Positions 25,286-34,545 of a stretch of 64,000 nt of DNA are shown here, in pieces. The notes beneath the pieces are model-generated. The model was not told the origin of the DNA, searched no databases, and saw only the letters and a list, made by a program, of their open reading frames with translations. Origin of the DNA: Oscillospiraceae bacterium (GTDB lineage: Bacteria > Bacillota > Clostridia > Oscillospirales > Oscillospiraceae). Made by a program: the position numbers and the translations under genes. The stretch covers positions 1-64,000 of the forward strand of contig JAGAQA010000014.1 of NCBI GenBank assembly GCA_017622995.1. The letters are read 5' to 3'. Positions within the stretch are counted from its first letter, which is position 1; the number at the start of each line of letters is the position of its first letter.

Positions 25286-26068
25286 TTACTTTCCCCGCAG
25301 TCCGGCCTGAATGAGATAGACCGAATTGGTTATAAAATAGCGCTTAAACAGCCGTTTCGGGTCCTGCACCAGCCGGTAAAGCCACTCCAGATTGTGCTTC
25401 TGCATCCACAGAGGAGCCCGATGGATATTCCCCGCTTCATAATCAAAGGCGGCGCCCACACCGACCATCAGACCGTGAAGCTTCCCCTGATGGGCATACA
25501 TCCAGTTTTCCTGCTTGGGTGCACCCAAGCCCACCCAGATAAAATCCGCCTCCGCGGCGTTGATTTTCTCGATGATCTGCCGGTCTTCCTCCTCCGTCAT
25601 GGGACGGAAGGGCGGGCTGTACATACCCGCGATCTGAATACCGGGGTAACGCTGGGGCAGCTCTTTTTCCAGAATATCCAGCGTTTCCTGGGTGCTTCCG
25701 TAGAAATAATGCTTCCAGCCCTTCTCCAGGCCCAGGGTAATCGCCTTCTGCATATAATCCGGACCGGTCACCCGCTGCATATCCGGGTAGCCCCGCCTGC
25801 GCCCGGTGGAAGACAGGGGGCCCCCATCCGGAATCGCCAGAATGCCGCCATTCTGCACGGCCCGGTAGGCGGAATCCTGATAGGCTGTGACGGTTGTATG
25901 GACATTGGATACACAGATATAATCCCCGGACAGGTCTTTTAGATTCCTGTCTGTGAAATCCAGCAGCCAGGGCATATTGATTGCCGCCAGTTCCACACCC
26001 AAAATCGGGCAAACCGGTATGCTTTTCTTGTCGATCCTGTGGGCAAAGCCACCATTGCACTGGTCCAT
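25286..26068 (-). CDS. WecG/TagA/CpsF family glycosyltransferase
   Basis: GT26-family enzyme (260 residues) that typically adds the second sugar (ManNAc-type) to a lipid-linked acceptor at the cytoplasmic membrane face. Motifs present are AIPDGGPLSSTGRR, ADFIWVGLGAPKQENWM, GVGAAFDYEAGNIHRAPLW and LEWLYRLVQDPKRLFKRY. First gene of the five-gene glycan operon; a -10-like TATAAT lies at 26112-26117 with a poor -35. Confidence 0.93.
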   Translation of the reverse strand: MDQCNGGFAHRIDKKSIPVCPILGVELAAINMPWLLDFTDRNLKDLSGDYICVSNVHTTVTAYQDSAYRAVQNGGILAIPDGGPLSSTGRRRGYPDMQRVTGPDYMQKAITLGLEKGWKHYFYGSTQETLDILEKELPQRYPGIQIAGMYSPPFRPMTEEEDRQIIEKINAAEADFIWVGLGAPKQENWMYAHQGKLHGLMVGVGAAFDYEAGNIHRAPLWMQKHNLEWLYRLVQDPKRLFKRYFITNSVYLIQAGLRGK

Positions 26069-26172
26069 ATGTTCCCTCCGTCTTTATGCTGCGATCCGAT
26101 TGTTTTTTATGATTATACCATTATCCCGCTTAAAAATCTACCGTCAGTTTGGCCCGGTTCTCCTCAGAAAAA

Positions 26173-26197
26173 ACAGGCCGGAATGAATCCGGCCTGT
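26173..26197 (-). terminator. Terminator after flavodoxin fusion gene
   Basis: Arms ACAGGCCGG and CCGGCCTGT followed on the minus strand by TTTTTTCTGAGG. Confidence 0.85.
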
Positions 26198-26200
26198 GTA

Positions 26201-27142
26201 TTATTGAATCTGACTGCGTTCCCTGCTTTCCTCACTCAGGTAGTCCCCTTCCCGACAGCAAATGCTGACAGCAGGGCTCCCCGTAAGGCCCAGAAGCGTA
26301 TCCATTTCTTCCGCAGCACACCAATATGGTTCTTTCTGGTGGTGCACCAAAATATAGTCTGCCTCCCGGATCTTGCCGGAAGCCGCCTGGCAAAAGCTCC
26401 GCATGGGCGCGCTGAGCCGGAAAACCCAGATGGGACTGCAAAGGGTCACATGGGCGTATTGGCTCAAATCCACCCCGATGGGCTCAATGGGCATGGCCCA
26501 GCGGTGCATTCCGTAACGGCCGCACCACCAGAAGCCCAGGGTGCCTTCGGTACGTTCCGTTGCCTTCACCTCGTAAATGTCCGCACCGGTCCGGTCGGCC
26601 TCCTCCAGTGCTTTCTTTCTGGTATAGCCCATGCGGGAAAAGAAGACCACCAGACGATTGTGATTGGTGCCAATTCTTGGATAGTCCGCCTGGCAGACAT
26701 GGAAGGCTTCCTGCTTTGCAAAAATCCAGGCCATCATACCGGTGATTGCCTGAAGAAAACCGAACACAAAATAGCTTATGGAAAGGGGATTCGCGGGAAA
26801 CAGCCAGAACTGAATGCAGATCCACAGCATCAGCGTCACACCGAAGATGCCCCCCAGAAGCACACCTAGCTTCTTGCCCACAATCATCAGGCCCGCGGCC
26901 AGCAGATTCGGCAGGCCGTTGACCAGCAGCAAGGCGATGCCCGAGAAAATGTAATCCCTGAACAGTACATCCGCAAAGGGCATTTTCTGAAAATAGGGAA
27001 GCATCGCATCCATTTGCAGGCTCTTCCCCGTCGGGTCCGTCAGCATTTGGTAACTGCCAAATACCGCGCCCAGGCCAATAAACAATGTCCAGAAAATCAG
27101 CGCCCGTTTTGTGGGGGTAAACCGGGATTTTGTCATGTTCAT
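26201..27142 (-). CDS. Membrane-anchored flavodoxin-like protein
   Basis: A 313-residue fusion. Residues 1-150 hold four hydrophobic helices (for example LIFWTLFIGLGAVFG, IALLLVNGLPNLLAAGLMI, FGVTLMLWICIQFWLF). Residues about 165-313 form a flavodoxin-like domain: the FMN phosphate-loop position reads VVFFSRMGYTRKKALEEA, with CSPIWVFRLSAPMRSFCQ as the second loop. The phosphate loop deviates from the classic T/S-x-T-G-x-T, so FMN binding is likely but not certain. A role in membrane-linked electron transfer is inferred. Start ATG at 27142; the next in-frame ATG two codons later is also possible. Confidence 0.8.
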   Translation of the reverse strand: MNMTKSRFTPTKRALIFWTLFIGLGAVFGSYQMLTDPTGKSLQMDAMLPYFQKMPFADVLFRDYIFSGIALLLVNGLPNLLAAGLMIVGKKLGVLLGGIFGVTLMLWICIQFWLFPANPLSISYFVFGFLQAITGMMAWIFAKQEAFHVCQADYPRIGTNHNRLVVFFSRMGYTRKKALEEADRTGADIYEVKATERTEGTLGFWWCGRYGMHRWAMPIEPIGVDLSQYAHVTLCSPIWVFRLSAPMRSFCQAASGKIREADYILVHHQKEPYWCAAEEMDTLLGLTGSPAVSICCREGDYLSEESRERSQIQ

Positions 27143-27318
27143 CCTTCTTTCCGCCGGCCGCGGTCAACGCCGCTGCCCAGCCCGTCAGAATCAGGCGAAA
27201 GCGGCTATGCATGATCAAAGCCTGCGCCTGTCTTTGTTCTGAACACAGTATAATTCCTTCTGTTTCCGGCTTCTAGGGGGATTTTTGCGCTGATTGTGTT
27301 TTGTTTTCCGGAAAGCAG

Positions 27319-27342
27319 GTGCCCTGCCGGGCGGCAGGGCAC
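27319..27342 (-). terminator. Terminator after the activase/dehydratase gene
   Basis: Perfect 10-bp arms GTGCCCTGCC and GGCAGGGCAC, 4 bases past the stop; the T tract is weak. Confidence 0.65.
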
Positions 27343-27346
27343 TGTT

Positions 27347-30300
27347 TCAGGCATCCGCTTTTTCCAGGTTCTGCTTCGCGGCGGACAGCATCAGCTTGAT
27401 TCGGTTCAGTTGGTTCACTTCACTGGCACCGGGATCATAATCCACGGCGGTAATGTTCGCCTGGGGATAGGCTTTTTTCAGCACTTTCATGACGCCCTTT
27501 CCCACCACATGGTTGGGAAGGCAGGCAAAGGGCTGGATGCAGATGACATTGGGTGTGCCAGAGGTGATCAGCTCCACCATTTCACCGGTCAGGAACCAGC
27601 CCTCACCGTACTGATTGCCCAGTGACAGGAAGGGCTTTGTTTTCTCCGCGATCTCCTCAATGGGCACAGGAGGAGTAAAGCGTCTGCTCTTTTTCAGCGC
27701 GTCGACGGCAGGCTGCCGAAGTGCCCGGATGGATTTGACACCGGCCTTTGCAAGCAGCTCCGAACTCAGCCCGTCACCCAGAAATTCATGGCGATATTCT
27801 CCGCCCAGCAGACAGTAATTGAAGAAATCCAGCATATCCGGCACCACCGCCTCCGCTCCCTCGGCTTCCAGCACCTCTACCAGGTGGTTATTGGCCAGGG
27901 GCATGTACTTGACCAGGATTTCTCCCACAATACCCACTCTGGGCTTACGCAGGTCCTCATGGATGGGCAGCGCGTCAAAGGCTTCCACAATTCCGTGGCA
28001 AACCTGGCTGTAGCTGAGACTGGCTTTGGGGTTCACCAGAGAATCGATGCAGATTGCCTTCCATTTTTCGTGAAGCGCATCCGCAGAGCCCTTTGTCTTT
28101 TCATAGGGCCGTACCCGATACAGACAGCGCATGAAGAGATCTCCATACACAATGGCGTGGACGGCATCCATAAGAAGTCCCGGCGTGAACCGGAAGCCCT
28201 CGTTTTTCTCCATGCCGTTGGCATTGACCGAGATGACAGGGATATGGCCGCAGCCCGCCTTTTGCAGCGCTCTGCGGATAAACGCCACATAGTTGCTGGC
28301 CCGGCAGCAGCCGCCGGTCTGGGTCATCATAATGGCCAGATGGTCCCTGTCGTACTTTCCGGAAAGCACCGCCTCCATGATCTGCCCCACCACGGTAATG
28401 GAGGGGAAACAGGCATCATTGTTTACATACTTGAGGCCCACGTCAATTGCACTGCGGTCGTCGTTGTCCAGAACCACCACATGATAGCCATGCTTTTCAA
28501 ACACCGGCTGCAAAATCTCAAAGTGGATGGGACTCATCTGAGGGGCCAGAATGGTGTAGCCCTCCAGCTGCATCTGGGAAGTATATTCCTGCCGTCGGAA
28601 CTTTACGGGCTGGGGGGACGCGTGAATGGCCTCTTCCCGGCGCATTTTCATGGCGGCGATCAGGCTTCGGATCCGGATACGCACAGCCCCCAGGTTGTTC
28701 ACCTCGTCAATTTTCAGCAGCGTATACAGCTTGTTGCTGCCCTCCAGAATCTCGGAGACCTGATCCGTGGTAACGGCATCCAGGCCACAGCCAAAGGAAT
28801 TGAGCTGCAGCAGCTCCAGGTCGTCCCGGTTCCGCACAAATCTGGCTGCAGCGTACAGCCGGGAATGGTAAACCCACTGGTCCACAATACGCAGCTGCTG
28901 CTCCTCCCGGAGATCGGGCAGACAGTCCTCCGTCAGCACCGTCAGGCCGTAGGAGGCGATGAGCTCCGGAATTCCGTGGTTGATCTCCGGATCGATGTGG
29001 TAGGGTCTGCCTGCCAGCACAATGCCGCTGCCGCCCTTTTCCTCCATCTCATGAAGGACGCGGGTTCCCTCCGCCACAATGTCTGCCTTTGTTTTTCTTT
29101 GCTCCTCCCAGGCCAGGTGCACAGCCGTCCTTGTCTCGGAGGCCGGAATGTTCCACTCCTCTTTGCAGACCTTGACCAACCGGTCGGCAGCCGTCTTTTC
29201 ACTGGTAAACGCCACAAAGGGGCGGATATAACGGACCTTTCCTTCTGTTACAGCCTCCACATTGTTTTTCAGGTTCTCCGGGTAGGAGGCAACGATGGGA
29301 CAGCTGTAATGATTCTGAGAATCCTCGTGTTCCTGATATTCATAGAAAACACAGGGGTGGAAAATTGTGGTGATTCCCTGATCAATCAGCCACTGCACAT
29401 GGCCATGGGCCAGCTTGGCAGGATAGCACTCGGATTCCGATGGAATGGAATCCATGCCCTTTTCATAGATTTTCCGGTCAGAGAATGGGGACAAAACCGC
29501 GCGAATCCCCAGTTCCCGGAAAAAAGTTGCCCAGAAGGGGTAATTCTCGTACATATTCAGCACTCTGGGCAATCCAACAGTGCCCCTGACCGCTTCCTCC
29601 TGGGGCAAGGGCTCATAGGCAAACATCCGTTTCTGCTTGAATGCCACCATATTGGGTGCCTTTTCCCCCTTGCTTCCGCCGCCGGCGCCCTTTTCACAGC
29701 GGTTTCCGGTAATGTGCCTGCGGCCGCCGGGGAACACATTGACGGTCAGCATACAGTTGTTGGCACAGCCTCCGCAGCGGACCGTTTTGGTGGTGTAGGT
29801 CAGATTCACGATGTCCTCCAGCGGCATCATGGAAGTTCCCTTTCCCTCATCATGGTTCCGGGCAATCAGCGCGGCGCCAAAGGCACCCATGAGACCGGCA
29901 ATATCGGGGCAAACCACCTGGGCATCCGCGATGGTTTCAAAGGCGCGGAGCACCGCCTGATTGTGGAAGGTGCCGCCCTGAACCACGATATGGCTGCCCA
30001 GTTCCCTGGCCGAGCTGAGCTTGATCACCTTGAAAAGCGCGTTTTTGATAACGGAATAGGCAAGGCCCGCGGAAATATCCGAAACCTCAGCTCCCTCCTT
30101 CTGGGCCTGCTTGACATTGGAATTCATAAACACGGTGCAGCGGGTACCCAGATCCACAGGATGCTGGGCAAACAGCGCTTCCTTTGCAAAATCCTGGGCG
30201 GAATAGCCCAGAGAATTGGCAAAATTTTCAATGAAAGAGCCGCAGCCTGAGGAGCAGGCTTCATTCAGCATGATGGTATCCACAGCGCCGTTTTTCAGAC

Positions 30301-31582
30301 GGATACACTTCATATCCTGGCCGCCGATATCCAGCACACAGTCCACCTTGGGATCGAAGAAGGAGGCCGCCGTGCAGTGGGCAATGGTCTCCACCTCTCC
30401 CTCGTCCAGGGAAAAGGCGGATTTCAGCAGTGCTTCCCCGTATCCGGTGGAACAGCTCCGGGCAATCCGGGCAGAGCCGGGCAGCATGGTTTTCAGATTC
30501 CAGATGGCGGTTTTGGCCGTTTCGATGGGGTTTCCCTTATTATTGGCGTAGAAGGAATACAACAGCTGGCCCTCCTGGCCAATGAGGGCCAGTTTGGTTG
30601 TGGTGGAACCGGCATCAATGCCCAGATAACAGTCACCGCAGTAGGTTTCCAGATTTTCCTTTCGCACTACCGCCTGACTGTGACGCTGCCGGAAGGCATT
30701 GTAATCCTCCTGATTTTCAAACAGCGCCGGAAGTCTGGGCATTTCAAAAGAAACCGTTACCCCCTTTTCCAGTCTGCCGATCAGCTCCTCCAGGGGAACC
30801 GCCGCGGCATCACCGCTTTCCAGCGCGGAACCCATGGCGGCAAACAGGTGGGAATTCTCCGGATCCACCACGTTTTCCGGCGTCAGCTTCAATGTACGGA
30901 TAAAGGCTTTTTTCAGTTCCGGCAGAAAATGCAGGGGGCCGCCCAAAAACGCCACACAGCCCCGAATGGGCTTGCCGCAGGCCAGGCCGGAAATGGTCTG
31001 ATTCACCACCGCCTGAAAAATAGAGGCCGCCAGATCCGCCTTTGTGGCCCCCTCGTTAATCAGGGGCTGGATGTCCGTCTTCGCGAACACCCCACAGCGG
31101 GCGGCAATGGGATAGATCTGCCGGTAGTTTTCTGCCTCTTTGTTCAGGCCCCCGGCGTCAATTTGCAGCAGCGCGGCCATCTGATCGATGAAGGAGCCGG
31201 TACCGCCGGCGCAGACACCGTTCATCCGCTCCTCCAAGCCGCCGGTGAAATAGATGATTTTCGCATCCTCACCGCCCAGCTCAATTGCCACATCCGTCTG
31301 AGGATAGTAGTATTTCAGGGAAGAAGCCACTGCCACCACTTCCTGCACGAAACCGATGTCCATTGCCTTTGCCAAGGTGATGGCGCCGGAACCGGTGATC
31401 TTCACCTGCAGCAGGCACTGCCCCAGCTTCTCACGGGCATCCCGGAGAAGCTCTGCCAGAGCGCCCTGGGTGTTGGCCTGATGGCGGCAGTAATTCCCAT
31501 AGACCAGATGATTCTTTTCGTCCAGAACCGCCAGCTTTACGGTGGTGGAACCGATGTCAATTCCTGCACGATAGGTGTTCAT
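27347..31582 (-). CDS. Giant acyl-CoA dehydratase activase / 2-hydroxyacyl-CoA dehydratase-like protein
   Basis: A 1411-residue protein joining two ASKHA ATPase domains to a dehydratase-like half. Domain 1 (about 1-270) starts YRAGIDIGSTTVKLAVLDEK with GVCAGGTGSFIDQMA; domain 2 (about 310-590) repeats the plan with YLGIDAGSTTTKLALIG and NEACSSGCGSFIENFA. A cysteine cluster (RCGGCANNCM) follows, then a DUF2229 region and a HgdB-like part with VLAGRPYHIDPEINHGIPEL. Activases use ATP to inject an electron from a 4Fe-4S cluster into (R)-2-hydroxyacyl-CoA dehydratases or benzoyl-CoA reductases. Full-length members are widespread in anaerobes but their substrate is unknown. ATG at 31582 fits the conserved start. 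Confidence 0.9.
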   Translation of the reverse strand: MNTYRAGIDIGSTTVKLAVLDEKNHLVYGNYCRHQANTQGALAELLRDAREKLGQCLLQVKITGSGAITLAKAMDIGFVQEVVAVASSLKYYYPQTDVAIELGGEDAKIIYFTGGLEERMNGVCAGGTGSFIDQMAALLQIDAGGLNKEAENYRQIYPIAARCGVFAKTDIQPLINEGATKADLAASIFQAVVNQTISGLACGKPIRGCVAFLGGPLHFLPELKKAFIRTLKLTPENVVDPENSHLFAAMGSALESGDAAAVPLEELIGRLEKGVTVSFEMPRLPALFENQEDYNAFRQRHSQAVVRKENLETYCGDCYLGIDAGSTTTKLALIGQEGQLLYSFYANNKGNPIETAKTAIWNLKTMLPGSARIARSCSTGYGEALLKSAFSLDEGEVETIAHCTAASFFDPKVDCVLDIGGQDMKCIRLKNGAVDTIMLNEACSSGCGSFIENFANSLGYSAQDFAKEALFAQHPVDLGTRCTVFMNSNVKQAQKEGAEVSDISAGLAYSVIKNALFKVIKLSSARELGSHIVVQGGTFHNQAVLRAFETIADAQVVCPDIAGLMGAFGAALIARNHDEGKGTSMMPLEDIVNLTYTTKTVRCGGCANNCMLTVNVFPGGRRHITGNRCEKGAGGGSKGEKAPNMVAFKQKRMFAYEPLPQEEAVRGTVGLPRVLNMYENYPFWATFFRELGIRAVLSPFSDRKIYEKGMDSIPSESECYPAKLAHGHVQWLIDQGITTIFHPCVFYEYQEHEDSQNHYSCPIVASYPENLKNNVEAVTEGKVRYIRPFVAFTSEKTAADRLVKVCKEEWNIPASETRTAVHLAWEEQRKTKADIVAEGTRVLHEMEEKGGSGIVLAGRPYHIDPEINHGIPELIASYGLTVLTEDCLPDLREEQQLRIVDQWVYHSRLYAAARFVRNRDDLELLQLNSFGCGLDAVTTDQVSEILEGSNKLYTLLKIDEVNNLGAVRIRIRSLIAAMKMRREEAIHASPQPVKFRRQEYTSQMQLEGYTILAPQMSPIHFEILQPVFEKHGYHVVVLDNDDRSAIDVGLKYVNNDACFPSITVVGQIMEAVLSGKYDRDHLAIMMTQTGGCCRASNYVAFIRRALQKAGCGHIPVISVNANGMEKNEGFRFTPGLLMDAVHAIVYGDLFMRCLYRVRPYEKTKGSADALHEKWKAICIDSLVNPKASLSYSQVCHGIVEAFDALPIHEDLRKPRVGIVGEILVKYMPLANNHLVEVLEAEGAEAVVPDMLDFFNYCLLGGEYRHEFLGDGLSSELLAKAGVKSIRALRQPAVDALKKSRRFTPPVPIEEIAEKTKPFLSLGNQYGEGWFLTGEMVELITSGTPNVICIQPFACLPNHVVGKGVMKVLKKAYPQANITAVDYDPGASEVNQLNRIKLMLSAAKQNLEKADA

Positions 31583-31686
31583 TCTTCTTCGCTCTCCATG
31601 CTCTCTATGTAATGTGCAAAGGGACATTCTTATACACGGTATAGGGAAATTATAGGGAACTTTTCTCAACCGAAACGAAACGAAAA

Positions 31687-31711
31687 CCCGGGACCGTCCT
31701 CCGGTCCCGGG
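31687..31711 (-). terminator. Terminator after REC-EAL gene
   Basis: Arms CCCGGGACCG and CGGTCCCGGG around four bases, followed on the minus strand by TTTTCG. Confidence 0.8.
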
Positions 31712-31719
31712 CAACTGTT

Positions 31720-33765
31720 TTATTCTGTCTTCAGGTGGCGGAGCAATTCCAAAACATGGGGTTCTCCATCCACTTCTATATACTTGGCAATCACTTCATG
31801 GCAGGTTCCGTCAACGGTGATCACCATCGCTTCCTCGCCCCTGGATTTCAGGGCCTGAAGCGCCAGGCATCGCGTCGCCTGATCAGGATCACTGAGGTTG
31901 GAGCAGCGGCAGCAGAGCATTTCTTCCGATTCTGCCTGATTCCGGATCCTGTCCAGCGCATTCGCATCCAGAAGATGAACCATATCAAAAATCATCCGGT
32001 AGCCGTGGAGCATATCCTGCATCTCCCGCCGGGTCAGCCGGTTATCCGGTTCCACCGTCTCCGATTTCCGATACACACTGGTCATTCGCAGCGCGGGATC
32101 GGCGGTCTGACCAAGCCGGCCCTCTGCGCGGCATTTCTCCACATAGGCCAGGAACTCGGCCTCGGGCAGAGGCTTGGAGAAATAGTAGCCCTGGATATAA
32201 TCGCAGTCGTTATCCCGCAGGAATTTCACCTGTTCCTGTGTTTCCGCGCCCTCGGCAATAACCTTAATGCCCAGATGATGGACCATTTCCATGATGCCGC
32301 TGATAATGGTACGAACCTTGGGGCTGGTTTCGATCTGACGGGTGAAGGTCATATCCAGCTTCAGAATGTCAAAATCGTACTGCTTAAGCATTCCGAAGGA
32401 GGAATACCCGCTGCCAAAGTCATCCAGCAGAATCTTGGCTCCCGCGCCCCGCAGCTGCTTCAGAATGCCGGCCCGGTCGCTTTCCAGGGCGGCATAGGAG
32501 GTTTCGGTGATTTCCAGACGCATATCCCCATTGCGGAGGGTATTGCCCTGGAAAATATCCACAAGACGTTCTATGAGACCATCATCATAGAAATCCATCC
32601 AGGAGAGGTTCACGGAAACCGGCACCATTGGGATACCTTCCTTATAGCAGTTGAGAATGGTCTTGTGCACATGGTCCGCCACAAACCAGTCCAGCTTTGA
32701 GATCTGGCCGCCGCTTTCCAAAGCGGGGATAAAGGCAGCGGGACTGACCATACCGCGCTGGGGATGGACCCAACGAACCAGCGCTTCCGCCGATACCAGA
32801 TTGCCGGTGGCAGCTTCCACAACAGGCTGATAGTAAACCTTGAATTCCCCGTTGGCAATGGCTGACTCATATTCGCCCATGAGTTCCACCTGATCCATGT
32901 AGATCCGGCGCATGGAATCGTCAAATACCGCAAAGGGCTGCACATGATCGCCGAGGATGCTTTCCTCTGCCAGCTTTGCCCGGTCAATCATGCCGGAAAC
33001 ATCCGTGTCGCTTTCGTTCAGGCAGTATATACCGCAGTAGCCATAGAGCTTCATACTCCTGCCCTTGAGCTGAGCGGTTATTTTCAGCTTTGCGGCCATG
33101 GATTCCAGGTCCACGTGGTCCTGCTTCACCAGACACACAAAGTGGTCTGTATCCAGCCGGCCGGAAACCTCCGGCTCCCAGAAGTCATTGATCCGGGCAT
33201 AAAAATCCCTCAGGATCATATCTCCGCCTTCCGTGCCGAAAAGCTCATTGGTTGCCTTGAAGTTTTTGATGTCCAGGAACATCAGTGCGTAATCCGTACG
33301 CCTTTTCGCATTGTGCAGGACGTTTTCCGCCATACGGATGAAGCCGTTCCGGTTATAGCTGCCGGTAAGGCTGTCTATATAGTCATGCTCATACAGGGAA
33401 AGGATATTGTGTACCCGATTCAGGACAATCTCTGGGCTGAAGGGCTTCGAAAAGAAGTCCACCGCGCCCAGCTCATAGGCATGGAGAATGGATTCATCTG
33501 AGGAATCGCCGGAAATAACAATGACCGGCAGTTCTTTCAGCAGATTGTGTCTTTGCAGGTATTCAAGGACCCCGAATCCATCCATGACAGGCATCTGAAT
33601 GTCCAGCAGCACCAGGCGGTAAATCCGCTCCTGAGACTCGATCATCTCAATCGCCTGTGCGCCGTTCTCTGCCTGGAAGACCTGATAGCGATCCTGAAGA
33701 ATGAACTCCAGCAGTTCCCGATTTATTTGCGCGTCGTCAACAATAAGAACGCTTGCTTTCTGCAT
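31720..33765 (-). CDS. REC-GGDEF(degenerate)-EAL cyclic-di-GMP phosphodiesterase
   Basis: A 681-residue response regulator. REC domain (1-120) has the acidic pair VDD at 9-11, phospho-acceptor D55 in LVLLDIQMPVMDG and FFSKPFS. The GGDEF domain (about 140-290) has LDTDHF in place of the GG(D/E)EF loop, so it should not make c-di-GMP. The EAL domain (about 305-555) is intact: SAEALVRW, VNLSWMDF, LEITETSYAA, LLDDFGSGYSSF, KLDM and VIAEGAETQEQ. A cysteine-bearing C-terminal domain of about 120 residues (LCCRCSN ... RCLALQAL) may sense redox or metal. Cotranscribed with the HPt gene, 82 bases upstream. Confidence 0.92.
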   Translation of the reverse strand: MQKASVLIVDDAQINRELLEFILQDRYQVFQAENGAQAIEMIESQERIYRLVLLDIQMPVMDGFGVLEYLQRHNLLKELPVIVISGDSSDESILHAYELGAVDFFSKPFSPEIVLNRVHNILSLYEHDYIDSLTGSYNRNGFIRMAENVLHNAKRRTDYALMFLDIKNFKATNELFGTEGGDMILRDFYARINDFWEPEVSGRLDTDHFVCLVKQDHVDLESMAAKLKITAQLKGRSMKLYGYCGIYCLNESDTDVSGMIDRAKLAEESILGDHVQPFAVFDDSMRRIYMDQVELMGEYESAIANGEFKVYYQPVVEAATGNLVSAEALVRWVHPQRGMVSPAAFIPALESGGQISKLDWFVADHVHKTILNCYKEGIPMVPVSVNLSWMDFYDDGLIERLVDIFQGNTLRNGDMRLEITETSYAALESDRAGILKQLRGAGAKILLDDFGSGYSSFGMLKQYDFDILKLDMTFTRQIETSPKVRTIISGIMEMVHHLGIKVIAEGAETQEQVKFLRDNDCDYIQGYYFSKPLPEAEFLAYVEKCRAEGRLGQTADPALRMTSVYRKSETVEPDNRLTRREMQDMLHGYRMIFDMVHLLDANALDRIRNQAESEEMLCCRCSNLSDPDQATRCLALQALKSRGEEAMVITVDGTCHEVIAKYIEVDGEPHVLELLRHLKTE

Positions 33766-33847
33766 GACGTTTTCTCCTCCCCTGAACCAGTTTCCACTCC
33801 ATTGTGCAAGCAAAGCTCTGTCCGGAAGTGTGCGGCGTTCCCGGCAA

Positions 33848-34204
33848 TTACTTTTCTGCCTGGTAGGCGCGGATGGCATCCACCACCATGCCGTAGGCCT
33901 TCTCTACACCAGCCATCAGTTCGGCATCTGCGGGGCTCTGCTGAGGACGCAGCTGCTCTGTCAGATCGGAGGCCGCCTTCTGCAGGCCGGTGAATGCCAG
34001 GTTCGCGGCCACGCCCTTCAGCGTATGGGCTTCCCGGAAAGATACCGCAACATCCCCCTGGGCAATTGCCTTGCGAAGATTATCCATTGTCGGATCGTCC
34101 AGGAACCTCATAACAAACCGCTCGATCATAGAATCCGTCATCAGCCGGCCCTTTGCCTCTTCATAGCTGCCGTTCATCCGATCATAGCATTCTTTTAAGG
34201 TCAT
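33848..34204 (-). CDS. HPt-domain phosphotransfer protein
   Basis: A stand-alone 118-residue histidine phosphotransfer protein. The active helix reads EAHTLKGVAANLAF, with H60 as the predicted phospho-acceptor. HPt proteins relay phosphate between hybrid kinases and REC domains. The next gene on the same strand encodes a REC-EAL protein, the likely partner. No histidine kinase is in the window. The ATG at 34204 follows AAAAGAATG-poor sequence but begins the conserved domain; the longer in-frame reading is not HPt-like. Confidence 0.9.
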   Translation of the reverse strand: MTLKECYDRMNGSYEEAKGRLMTDSMIERFVMRFLDDPTMDNLRKAIAQGDVAVSFREAHTLKGVAANLAFTGLQKAASDLTEQLRPQQSPADAELMAGVEKAYGMVVDAIRAYQAEK

Positions 34205-34457
34205 GATAAACCCCTCCATTCGTATAGAAATACAGCAAGCAGGAGAAAACGCCGTTGTTTCTCCTGCATTGCTGAAGTATACTGTCAGAATATCCAACAA
34301 ATACCAGTCCCTGTTTATTGTACATGGTCTTTCTGGAAATAGCATGGATAATCCGACAGAATCCGACAAATTCTGTCCGCTTCCCTTCCAGCCCACCGAG
34401 AAGCAATACAAGCCCTCCGGGCAAAGGAAAAGATTTCCCACTATCACTAAAAAGATA

Positions 34458-34485
34458 TTGATTTTCGCAAATCGTTCTGTATAAT
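34458..34485 (+). promoter_or_regulatory. Diguanylate cyclase promoter
   Basis: TTGATT (34458-34463), 16 bases, TATAAT (34480-34485). The rest of 34205-34545 is non-coding and should also hold the HPt promoter, which I cannot place with confidence. Confidence 0.65.
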
Positions 34486-34545
34486 ATTATGGTAGTGTTG
34501 TTAAGCAGCGCACTCAGATCTTTCCTGAAAGGAGGCCGGGACATC

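Noticed and set aside
27788..30250. Very long open frame on the plus strand across the activase gene
   Set aside because: It is antisense to conserved domains of the 1411-residue protein, has no recognisable motif or ribosome site, and is explained by GC-rich codon bias.
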